In this document: positions 1 through 5,191 of the stretch, piece after piece
Numbering within the stretch: the stretch's first letter is position 1
Layout of the letters: every line of letters starts with the position of its first letter
Assembly: GCA_015767355.1 (NCBI GenBank)
Contig: JADWMH010000154.1
Span: 1 to 5,191 of the forward strand
Reading direction: 5' to 3'
DNA length: 5,191 bases
Origin: Gammaproteobacteria bacterium
GTDB taxonomy: Bacteria > Pseudomonadota > Gammaproteobacteria > Chromatiales > Chromatiaceae
Notes under the pieces: model-generated
The model's database searches: none
What the model was told of the DNA's origin: nothing
Seen by the model: the letters and a program-made list of their open reading frames with translations, nothing else
Position numbers and translations under genes: made by a program

Positions 1-5
1 GCTTG

Positions 6-36
6 AGATTGCTTCGTTCCTCGCAATGACAACATA
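6..36. repeat. Half of a dispersed palindromic (MITE-like) repeat at the left edge
   Basis: The stretch begins AGATT and ends CGCAATGACAACATA. The right arm of the palindrome at 1366-1450 likewise begins AGATT and, with its flank, ends CGAAATGACAACATA, so the last 15 bases differ at one position. Only one arm lies inside the window; the partner arm, if present, would lie to the left of position 1. From memory, repeats with AGATT...TCGCAATGACA or TTTCGAAATGACA arms are dispersed in many bacterial genomes, but I could not search for copies. It lies outside any gene I can support, about 180 bp downstream of the transporter stop codon. Confidence 0.55.
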
Positions 37-57
37 ACTTAGCAGCATTCGGAGCCG

Positions 58-150
58 GGGTGGTGGATGCGGTCAGTGATTGTTCCCTACAACCTTACTG
101 CACTTTCTCCATCCATGGAGGGCGCAAAAAGGCGCCTTATCCCACCCTGC
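58..150. repeat. Degenerate repeat-like patch in the 3' intergenic region
   Basis: The left end reads GGGTGGTGGATGCGG and the right end GGCGCCTTATCCCACCCTGC. Together they resemble the two halves of a common proteobacterial dispersed palindrome of the form GGTGGATGCG...CGCTTATCCACCC, recalled from memory, here separated by about 55 bp of unrelated sequence. The patch also holds an imperfect direct repeat, with CTGCACTTT at 98-106 and 147-155, each followed within a few bases by CCATG, and a short GGCGC/GCGCC stem (121-125 with 132-136) around an A-rich loop. Matches are imperfect and short, so this may be coincidence. I see no gene here. Confidence 0.25.
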
Positions 151-213
151 ACTTTTTCAACCATGCTTCCATGCACGGGGTGATTGACTATGATTGCACG
201 GTCTTTTTAGAAG

Positions 214-1305
214 TTACTCTTCGGCAACCGGCTCTGCATCTTCCGGCTCGAGCCAGGTCATAAACAACTTGTAACCCAGCGCGAGAACCACTGAACCGAT
301 GAAGAGGCCGATGATGCCTGATGTCATCATTCCGCCGATAGCGCCGAGCAGGATCACCAGCATGGGAATTTCCATGCCGCGTCCGAGAAACAGGGGTTTC
401 AAAAATGCGTCGCTGCCGCTGATAATCAGACTCCAGATCATAAATGCGATTGCAGGGCCTGTCGTGGCGACGGAGAAGACATAGACGATAATGGGGCCAA
501 GCACCAGTATCGGCGGAAGTTGAACCACCGCCAGCAGCAGCACCAGCAAGGCCCACAGACCTGCGCCGGGCACATCCATGACCAGCAGGCCGATGCCGGC
601 CAGCAACGATTGAATAATTGCGACACCGAGGACGCCCTGGGCGACACTGCGTATGGTTGCAATCGAAATTCCCGCCAGCTCCTCTCCCTGCTCACCGGCA
701 ATACGTGATGAGATTGCCAGGGTGGAACGATATGCTGTTTGCGTATTCGCGAGGAACACAGCCGCAATCAATATCGAGATAATGAATTGTAAAACGCCGA
801 GGCCGGCGCCGCCAACGGCGCCGAATAACCAGGCTCCTGCTGTCTTGAGCTGGGGTGCAATCTGTTTCAGGGCGGCCTCGAGGTTGACTGAAGCAAGAGT
901 CCAGTACTTGTGAAGTTTCTCTCCAATCAGTGGCCACTCAGCAACGCTCTCTGCTGGCGGCGGAATCTTCAGTGTTCCACTCTCCCATGCTGTTGTCAGC
1001 GCCTGTGTGGTTTCGACCATGGATGTGCTGAGCTTGATTGTTGGTACGATCAGAAGCGCCAGCGCGACTATGGCAAAGAGTGTGGCCGCCATCTTTTTCC
1101 TGCCACCCATGATTGCGACCAGTTTCACGTAGAGAGGGTAGATCGCTACAGCGATGATGATGGCCCACATGATAGGGGAGATGAAGGGCGAGATGATTTT
1201 TAAACACCAGTAAGCCAGCAGCAATACCATGCCGATGCGAATGGTGGCATCGAGCATGCGATTGATGAATGCCTTGTCCAGCGGGGATTGTTGGGGTGTC
1301 GTCAT
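214..1305 (-). CDS. AI-2E family transporter (putative permease, PF01594-type)
   Basis: This encodes a 363-residue polytopic inner-membrane protein of the AI-2E (PerM/TqsA/YdiK) family. Members export autoinducer-2 or act as sodium-coupled antiporters, but most are uncharacterised and the substrate here cannot be read from sequence. Hydrophobic segments lie at about 22-40, 43-61, 73-90, 157-186, 224-243, 248-280, 284-297 and 313-346, with a long hydrophilic loop at about 91-150 between the third and fourth segments, as is usual for the family. The family signature is visible near 298-309 (SDAFLKPLFLGRG), followed by the glycine-rich GLFIGSVVLALGYKLF segment. The C-terminus is acidic (EPEDAEPVAEE). 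Length matches the family norm of about 350-370. I chose the ATG at 1305 over one at 1362 because it has an AGGA Shine-Dalgarno 9 nt upstream and overlaps the preceding stop as ATGA, a typical translational-coupling arrangement. It is probably the last gene of the valS operon. Confidence 0.9.
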   Translation of the reverse strand: MTTPQQSPLDKAFINRMLDATIRIGMVLLLAYWCLKIISPFISPIMWAIIIAVAIYPLYVKLVAIMGGRKKMAATLFAIVALALLIVPTIKLSTSMVETTQALTTAWESGTLKIPPPAESVAEWPLIGEKLHKYWTLASVNLEAALKQIAPQLKTAGAWLFGAVGGAGLGVLQFIISILIAAVFLANTQTAYRSTLAISSRIAGEQGEELAGISIATIRSVAQGVLGVAIIQSLLAGIGLLVMDVPGAGLWALLVLLLAVVQLPPILVLGPIIVYVFSVATTGPAIAFMIWSLIISGSDAFLKPLFLGRGMEIPMLVILLGAIGGMMTSGIIGLFIGSVVLALGYKLFMTWLEPEDAEPVAEE

Positions 1306-1790
1306 GGCATGTTTTCCTGTTGATTGTCGAAATGGTAAGTGCTTAATAATCCTGTGCAACAATACTTGTCATTTCGACCGAAGGGAGAAATCTTGAATTT
1401 GTTCACTTTATCCAGTGCTTTCAGATTTCTCCCGATGGTCGAAATGACAACATAGTGAATGAACACCCAGCACGGTTTCACTCTATTGTCTTCGCTGCCG
1501 GAGAAACGCATGCTGATCAGGCTGGCAACGAGAATAGCCAGGTAGAACTGCCCGACGATTGCCTCCAGATAGACAAAGAAGCGGGATACCGGCAATGCTG
1601 CTGCAATGTCGCCATAGCCAAGCGTTGTCAGCGTGATAAAGCTGAAATAGACCATGCGTAAATAGCTCTCTTGCCAGTCTGTCGTCGCAATTCCGGAGAA
1701 TGATTCCGGTTCAGCCCGCATCAGCAGCAGGGAGAGCAGGGCAAGGGTCAGATAGATGAAATTGTTTTCTGTTGTAATCTTGTTTGGCAT
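1302..1790 (-). CDS. Small two-TM potassium channel-like protein with a repeat-derived C-terminal tail
   Basis: This 162-residue protein carries an ion-channel pore module (Ion_trans_2 type). Residues about 11-25 form one hydrophobic segment; 44-61 hold the pore helix and selectivity filter TLTTLGYGD, the hallmark of K+ channels; 71-94 form the second membrane helix (FFVYLEAIVGQFYLAILVAS). Related bacterial proteins, as I recall them, often have further membrane segments ahead of this module and run to over 200 residues. Here the start lies 18 nt after the valS stop, so the protein is a minimal pore unit, perhaps N-terminally shortened. From about residue 114 to 142 the sequence is translated from the palindromic repeat at 1366-1450 (TIGRNLK...SPFGRNDK), and the tail 143-162 has no recognisable domain. 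The ATG is preceded by a modest GGA about 6 nt upstream. The stop TGA overlaps the next gene's ATG. It probably works, if functional, as an inner-membrane oligomer; function is inferred only from the filter motif. Confidence 0.8.
   Translation of the reverse strand: MPNKITTENNFIYLTLALLSLLLMRAEPESFSGIATTDWQESYLRMVYFSFITLTTLGYGDIAAALPVSRFFVYLEAIVGQFYLAILVASLISMRFSGSEDNRVKPCWVFIHYVVISTIGRNLKALDKVNKFKISPFGRNDKYCCTGLLSTYHFDNQQENMP
1315..1319 (-). promoter_or_regulatory. Ribosome binding site of the AI-2E family gene
   Basis: On the minus strand CAGGA sits 9 nt before the ATG at 1305. It lies inside the last codons of the channel gene, so translation of the transporter can initiate internally or by re-initiation after the overlapping TGA. 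It decides the start in favour of the 363-residue protein rather than a 382-residue version. Confidence 0.6.
1366..1450. repeat. 85-bp palindromic MITE-like repeat inserted in frame in the channel gene
   Basis: Two 28-nt arms (1366-1393 and 1423-1450) are inverted copies that match at 25 of 28 positions. The three mismatches are contiguous (GAA at 1380-1382 against ATC in the other arm's complement). The loop is 29 nt. Each arm has the core GTCATTTCGACC then GGGAGAAATCT, read inward. TA dinucleotides flank it at 1363-1364 and 1453-1454, exactly 90 bp apart, compatible with a TA target duplication. In the minus-strand transcript it would fold into a long stem-loop, 25 bp interrupted by one internal loop, inside the channel coding region about 60 nt before the transporter start. 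It contains no stop codon in the channel frame. It has no transposase gene, so any mobility would have to be supplied in trans. Confidence 0.85.
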
Positions 1791-1808
1791 TTTTTTCCAG
1801 TCTCTACA

Positions 1809-4637
1809 CTACAAAGCCGCCAGCTTCTGCAACTGCTGCTGAAAATTCGCCAGCGCGGCTTTGCTCTCCTCGAGTTTGACGCGCTCCTTCTGCACCACGG
1901 CTTCGGGAGCCTTGTCGACAAAGTTTGGATTCGAGAGCTTCTTTTGCGTGCGTTCCTGATCACCGTGTAGTCTGTCAATCTCTTTCTGCAGGCGCTGGCG
2001 TTCGGCTTCCACATCGATGAGCCCGGCCATTGGGATCAGCACCTGCATCTCGCCGACAAGGGCGGTGGCCGATTCAGGAGCCTCGTCATCTGCAGAGAGG
2101 ATCTCGATCGACTCGGTGCGCGCCAGAAAGTCAAGATAGGCGCGATTGTCTGTTGTGCGCTGTCGGTCGCTTGCTGTGGTGTTGGCGAGCAGCACCGGCA
2201 CCATTTTTCCAGGCGCAATATTCATCTCGCCCTTGATCTTGCGGATGCCAAGGATGAACTGCATCACCCACTCCATCTCCTTGACAGCCTGCGCGTCGAT
2301 GCGGGAGGCATCAGCAACAGGATAGGGTTGTAGCGAGATGGTTTCACCGCTGGCGCCGGCCAGGGGAGCAACCCGCTGCCAGATCTCCTCGGTGATGAAG
2401 GGGATGATCGGATGGGCAAGGCGCAGCAGCTGTTCCAGCACCTGTACCAGCGTCCGGCGGGTTCCGCGTTTGGCGGCTTCACTGGAGTCGCCGCTGTTGA
2501 GAATGGTTTTGGAGAGTTCCAGGTACCAGTCGCAGTACTGATTCCAGGTAAATTCATAGATGGTCCTGGCGGCATGGTCGAGGCGATAGCTGTCGATACT
2601 CTTGCCGGTTGTTTCAGTCGCCTGCTGCAGGCGTGAGAGTATCCAGCGGTCGGCAATCGAGAGTTCGATCTCATTCTCACTGCCTCCATGCTGGCCGCAA
2701 TCCTTACCCTCTGTGTTCATCAGCACATAGCGGGCGGCATTCCAGATTTTGTTGCAGAAGTTGCGGTAGCCCTCGACGCGCCCCATGTCGAAGTTGATGT
2801 CACGCCCCGTTGACGCCAGTGCGGCAAAGGTGAAGCGCAGCGCATCGGTGCCGAACGCAGGGATGCCATCGGGGAAATCCTTGCGCGTCAGCTTCTCGAT
2901 CTTAGGCGCGTTCTCCGGCTGCATCAACCCCGTGGTGCGTTTTATAACCAGCGGCTCGAGTTCGATGCCGTCGATGAGGTCGATCGGGTCAAGCACATTA
3001 CCCTTGGACTTGGACATCTTCTGTCCGTGGGAGTCGCGCACCAGGCCGTGAATGTAGACTTCGTGAAAGGGGACGTCATCCATGAACTTGAGCCCCATCA
3101 TGATCATGCGGGCGACCCAGAAGAAGATGATGTCAAACCCCGTCACCAGCACGCTGGTCGGATAGAAGCTCTTCAGGCGATCGGTCTCTTCAGGCCAGCC
3201 CAGCGTGGAGAATGGCCACAGGGCGGAGCTGAACCAGGTGTCCAGTACATCCTCATCCTGCTGCAGCGCATAGTTTGCCGGCAGCTTGTGTTTGGTGCGA
3301 ACCTCCTCCTCGGAGCGACCCACATAGACATTGCCCTCCTGGTCATACCAAGCAGGGATGCGGTGTCCCCACCAGATCTGGCGGCTGATGCACCAGTCCT
3401 CGATGTTGTTCATCCACTCGAAGTAGGTGTTCTTCCAGTTGTCCGGCACAAAGCGGATCTTGCCGCTTTCGACCGCCTCGATGGCGGGCTTTGCCAGCGG
3501 TGCGGTCTTGACATACCACTGGTCGGTCAAAAAGGGTTCGATGACAGTGTTGGAGCGGTCGCCGCGCGGCACCATCAGTTTATGCTCGTCGATTTTCACC
3601 AGCAGGCACTGCGCATCCAGATCGGCGACGATCTGTTTGCGTGCGGCATAGCGATCCAGGCCAATATAGGCTTCAGGAATCAGACCGTCTTCATCCTCCT
3701 CGTTGCTGCGAATGGCGGCATCGACGCTGAAGAGATTGACCAGACCGCCGTGGGGCAGCGCCTGGATGCTGCTGTGATCACGGTGGCGCTGCCACACCGC
3801 GTAGTCGTTGAAATCGTGCGCCGGGGTGATCTTGACGCAGCCGGTGCCGAATTCGGGATCGACATACTCATCGGCGATCACCGGGATGCGCCGTCCGGTG
3901 AGCGGCAGCTCGACAAACTCGCCCAGCAGATGCGCATAGCGCTCGTCGCCGGGATGCACTGCGATGGCGCAGTCGCCGAGCATGGTTTCAGGCCGCGTGG
4001 TTGCAACCACCACCTCGCCCTGTCCATTACTCAGCGGGTAACGCATATGCCACATGTGGCCGCTCTCCTCGGTGGAGATCACCTCGAGGTCCGAGACAGC
4101 GGTATGCAGCACCGGATCCCAGTTGACTAGGCGCTTGCCGCGATAGATCAGCCCCTCTTCGAAGAGGCGCACGAACACCTCCCTGACGGCATCGGAGAGT
4201 CCCTCGTCCATGGTGAAGCGTTCGTGCTCCCAGTCGAGCGAGGCGCCCATACGGCGCAACTGGCGGGTAATGGTGCCGCCGGACTCCTCCTTCCATTCGC
4301 GGATGCGCTGCAGAAACTTGTCGCGGCCATAGTCATGACGGGTTTTTCCCTCGCCGTTGATGATGCGCTCCACCACCATCTGCGTGGCGATGCCGGCATG
4401 ATCAGTTCCAGGCTGCCACAAGGTTTTGTCACCCAGCATGCGATGGTAGCGGGTCAGGGCATCCATGATGGTGTCCTGAAAGGCATGCCCCATGTGCAGC
4501 CTGCCGGTGACATTGGGAGGCGGGATCATGATGCAGTAGGCGGCATCTCCACTATCGGCGGGGGTGAACCAGCCGTTCTCCTCCCAGGTCTGGTACCAGC
4601 GTTGCTCAATATTTTGCGGGTTGTAGGTTTTTTCCAT
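1809..4637 (-). CDS. valS: Valyl-tRNA synthetase (class Ia)
   Basis: This cytoplasmic enzyme ligates valine to tRNA-Val using ATP and hydrolyses mischarged threonyl-tRNA. The protein has 942 residues, close to the 951 of the E. coli enzyme, which it resembles along its length. Visible in order: N-terminal MEKTYNPQNIEQ; the class I HIGH-type motif HMGH at 48-51 in PPPNVTGRLHMGHAFQ; GTDHAG at 77-82; the CP1 editing domain with TTRPET at 213-218 and GCVKITPAHDFNDY ending at 279; the catalytic KMSKS at 540-544; the anticodon-binding helical domain from about 615; and a C-terminal coiled coil from about 870, the usual tRNA-contacting ValRS arm. All catalytic motifs are intact. I chose the ATG at 4637 because the homologous N-terminus starts there. 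An in-frame GTG at 4670 would add 11 residues with no homology and would sit almost on the predicted transcription start. The Shine-Dalgarno is weak. It is the first gene of the leftward operon. The pepA-holC neighbours common upstream in gammaproteobacteria are absent from the visible flank. Confidence 0.98.
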   Translation of the reverse strand: MEKTYNPQNIEQRWYQTWEENGWFTPADSGDAAYCIMIPPPNVTGRLHMGHAFQDTIMDALTRYHRMLGDKTLWQPGTDHAGIATQMVVERIINGEGKTRHDYGRDKFLQRIREWKEESGGTITRQLRRMGASLDWEHERFTMDEGLSDAVREVFVRLFEEGLIYRGKRLVNWDPVLHTAVSDLEVISTEESGHMWHMRYPLSNGQGEVVVATTRPETMLGDCAIAVHPGDERYAHLLGEFVELPLTGRRIPVIADEYVDPEFGTGCVKITPAHDFNDYAVWQRHRDHSSIQALPHGGLVNLFSVDAAIRSNEEDEDGLIPEAYIGLDRYAARKQIVADLDAQCLLVKIDEHKLMVPRGDRSNTVIEPFLTDQWYVKTAPLAKPAIEAVESGKIRFVPDNWKNTYFEWMNNIEDWCISRQIWWGHRIPAWYDQEGNVYVGRSEEEVRTKHKLPANYALQQDEDVLDTWFSSALWPFSTLGWPEETDRLKSFYPTSVLVTGFDIIFFWVARMIMMGLKFMDDVPFHEVYIHGLVRDSHGQKMSKSKGNVLDPIDLIDGIELEPLVIKRTTGLMQPENAPKIEKLTRKDFPDGIPAFGTDALRFTFAALASTGRDINFDMGRVEGYRNFCNKIWNAARYVLMNTEGKDCGQHGGSENEIELSIADRWILSRLQQATETTGKSIDSYRLDHAARTIYEFTWNQYCDWYLELSKTILNSGDSSEAAKRGTRRTLVQVLEQLLRLAHPIIPFITEEIWQRVAPLAGASGETISLQPYPVADASRIDAQAVKEMEWVMQFILGIRKIKGEMNIAPGKMVPVLLANTTASDRQRTTDNRAYLDFLARTESIEILSADDEAPESATALVGEMQVLIPMAGLIDVEAERQRLQKEIDRLHGDQERTQKKLSNPNFVDKAPEAVVQKERVKLEESKAALANFQQQLQKLAAL

Positions 4638-4682
4638 CGATCGGCAGCCGAGAGTGTTTGTTGAAGTCACAATAAGCGGCTG

Positions 4683-4688
4683 ATTATA
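4683..4688 (-). promoter_or_regulatory. Predicted -10 element of the valS promoter
   Basis: The minus strand reads TATAAT, a perfect sigma-70 -10 hexamer, 45 nt upstream of the valS ATG. The hexamer 17 nt further upstream is CGCTAT, which barely resembles the -35 consensus, and there is no TGn extended -10, so the promoter may rely on an activator or on the -10 alone. Transcription would begin near 4676, leaving a leader of about 40 nt before the ATG. Confidence 0.5.
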
Positions 4689-4820
4689 CCCAAGATCGTC
4701 TCCTCATAGCGCTGAAGATTGTGATGTCACGCGGTGGTATGCAGAACCAGTTGGTGGAGACAGGGGGCGAAGTGAGGCGGATTCCTCCTCTTCAGGCTAA
4801 GAAAATCGTTTTTTTATGTG

Positions 4821-4849
4821 TTGGCAGGGTTAAACTACACAAGTAAATC
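4821..4849 (+). promoter_or_regulatory. Possible promoter of the rightward gene
   Basis: TTGGCA (4821-4826) resembles a -35 box and TAAATC (4844-4849), after a 17-nt spacer, is a weak -10 match. A T-rich run lies just upstream (4809-4816). The predicted start would lie about 20 nt before the ATG at 4876, which leaves room for the Shine-Dalgarno. The -10 is poor, so this is tentative. Confidence 0.3.
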
Positions 4850-4865
4850 TAAATCATCGCTCAGT

Positions 4866-4869
4866 GGAG
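4866..4869 (+). promoter_or_regulatory. Ribosome binding site of the rightward gene
   Basis: GGAG sits 6 nt before the ATG at 4876, a good Shine-Dalgarno with near-optimal spacing. It supports this ATG as the true start of a gene that runs off the window. Confidence 0.65.
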
Positions 4870-4875
4870 ATCAAT

Positions 4876-5191
4876 ATGTCGTTGGATGGAATTTGGTTTT
4901 TTGAGGTAGCTGGAGTTTATGGATGGGAGCGGATTTCTACCGCTTTTTTGGAAAAAGGACGTTTCCTGAGCGGTAGTGCATCTACGTTCAGCCAGGGGAC
5001 CTATGTTTCAGATGGAAACAAGGTCAAGATCAAACTTCATGTCACCCAACACGGAAAGAAGCGCACCATCTTTGGAGAAAAACACAAACGCTTTTCCATC
5101 GTGATGAAGGCAACCAGTGATGGAGATAAGATTGAAGGCAAAATTTCTCTAAAGGGAGCCAAATCAACCGCTGCTCAGCATTCTTTCCGAT
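4876..5191 (+). CDS. GrlR-like small soluble protein, 3' end beyond the window
   Basis: An open frame of 105 codons runs from an ATG with a good Shine-Dalgarno to the window edge with no stop. The protein begins MSLDGIWFFEVAG and alternates short hydrophobic and polar stretches with glycine turns (EKGRFLSGSASTFSQGTY, DGNKVKIKLHVTQ, TIFGEKHKRFSIVM, DGDKIEGKISLKG), as expected of a small beta-barrel. This layout, especially the start motif, the G-S rich turn with an aromatic about 40 residues in, and the FG...F segment, resembles GrlR-like proteins. GrlR itself is a lipocalin-like repressor of the LEE type III secretion regulator GrlA in enteropathogenic E. coli; distant homologues in other bacteria have unknown roles. 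The similarity is recalled by eye and moderate, so the regulatory role is not implied. There is no signal peptide or membrane segment, so it is probably cytoplasmic. It is divergent from valS. Confidence 0.75.
   Translation, partial: MSLDGIWFFEVAGVYGWERISTAFLEKGRFLSGSASTFSQGTYVSDGNKVKIKLHVTQHGKKRTIFGEKHKRFSIVMKATSDGDKIEGKISLKGAKSTAAQHSFR

Noticed and set aside
121..136. GGCGC/GCGCC hairpin as the operon terminator
   Set aside because: The stem is only 5 bp and, in the minus-strand transcript, the T-run is in the loop rather than after the stem, so it does not fit an intrinsic terminator.
60..263. 67-codon plus-strand open frame at the left end
   Set aside because: It runs into the 3' end of the transporter on the opposite strand, has no good Shine-Dalgarno, and consists partly of repeat-like sequence.
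188..556. 122-codon minus-strand open frame in another frame of the transporter gene
   Set aside because: The overlapping frame encodes a clear AI-2E family protein; this one is arginine-rich and lacks domain character.
1305..1362. Upstream ATG giving a 382-residue AI-2E protein
   Set aside because: The extra 19 residues have no membrane-protein homology, derive from the channel tail region, and the ATG at 1305 has the Shine-Dalgarno and the ATGA overlap.
3027..4130. 367-codon plus-strand open frame opposite valS
   Set aside because: It lies wholly antisense to conserved valS sequence, its translation is rich in H, D, A and V with no recognisable domain, and no ribosome binding site stands out. 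Long antisense frames are common opposite GC-rich conserved genes.
4224..4664. 146-codon plus-strand open frame opposite the valS 5' end
   Set aside because: It is antisense to the catalytic region of valS, has no recognisable family and is explained by valS codon composition.
4719..4731. TGTGATGTCAC as a CRP or FNR operator between the divergent genes
   Set aside because: The half-sites GTGA and TCAC are separated by only two bases, not the six or four needed for CRP or FNR sites.

Overview
The window looks like a chromosomal piece of a gammaproteobacterium. The main support is a complete valyl-tRNA synthetase that follows the Escherichia coli type nearly end to end, starting with the same MEKTYNP N-terminus. 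Base composition is moderately GC-rich and the coding sequence is ordinary chromosomal in character. I cannot place it at genus level. There is no CRISPR array, transposase, tRNA or rRNA gene.

Layout: nearly everything reads leftward on the minus strand as one probable operon, valS (4637 to 1809), then a small potassium-channel-like gene (1790 to 1302), then an AI-2E family transporter (1305 to 214). Gaps are tight: 18 nt between valS and the channel, then a 4-nt ATGA overlap between the channel and the transporter. A perfect TATAAT -10 element precedes valS. On the right, divergent from valS across about 240 bp, a plus-strand gene (4876 to beyond the window end) encodes a small soluble protein resembling the GrlR-like family. 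The left 213 bp, downstream of the operon, hold no convincing gene. They contain one half of a dispersed palindromic repeat (about 6-36), a degenerate repeat-like patch (about 58-150), and no canonical terminator.

The most notable feature is an 85-bp near-perfect palindrome (1366-1450) lying inside the 3' part of the channel gene. It is read through in frame, so about 29 residues of the channel tail come from a repeat, and the ATGA overlap with the transporter is kept. The palindrome is flanked by TA dinucleotides exactly 90 bp apart. Removing one TA-plus-element unit leaves an intact open frame with the same stop codon. This suggests a MITE-like element inserted at TA and domesticated as coding sequence. 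The half-element at the left edge shares its terminal sequence.

Functionally, valS is essential translation machinery. The two downstream genes are membrane proteins with no obvious link to tRNA charging and may simply be co-transcribed. I see no strong sign of a new multi-gene system here; the repeat-in-gene is the observation most worth following.
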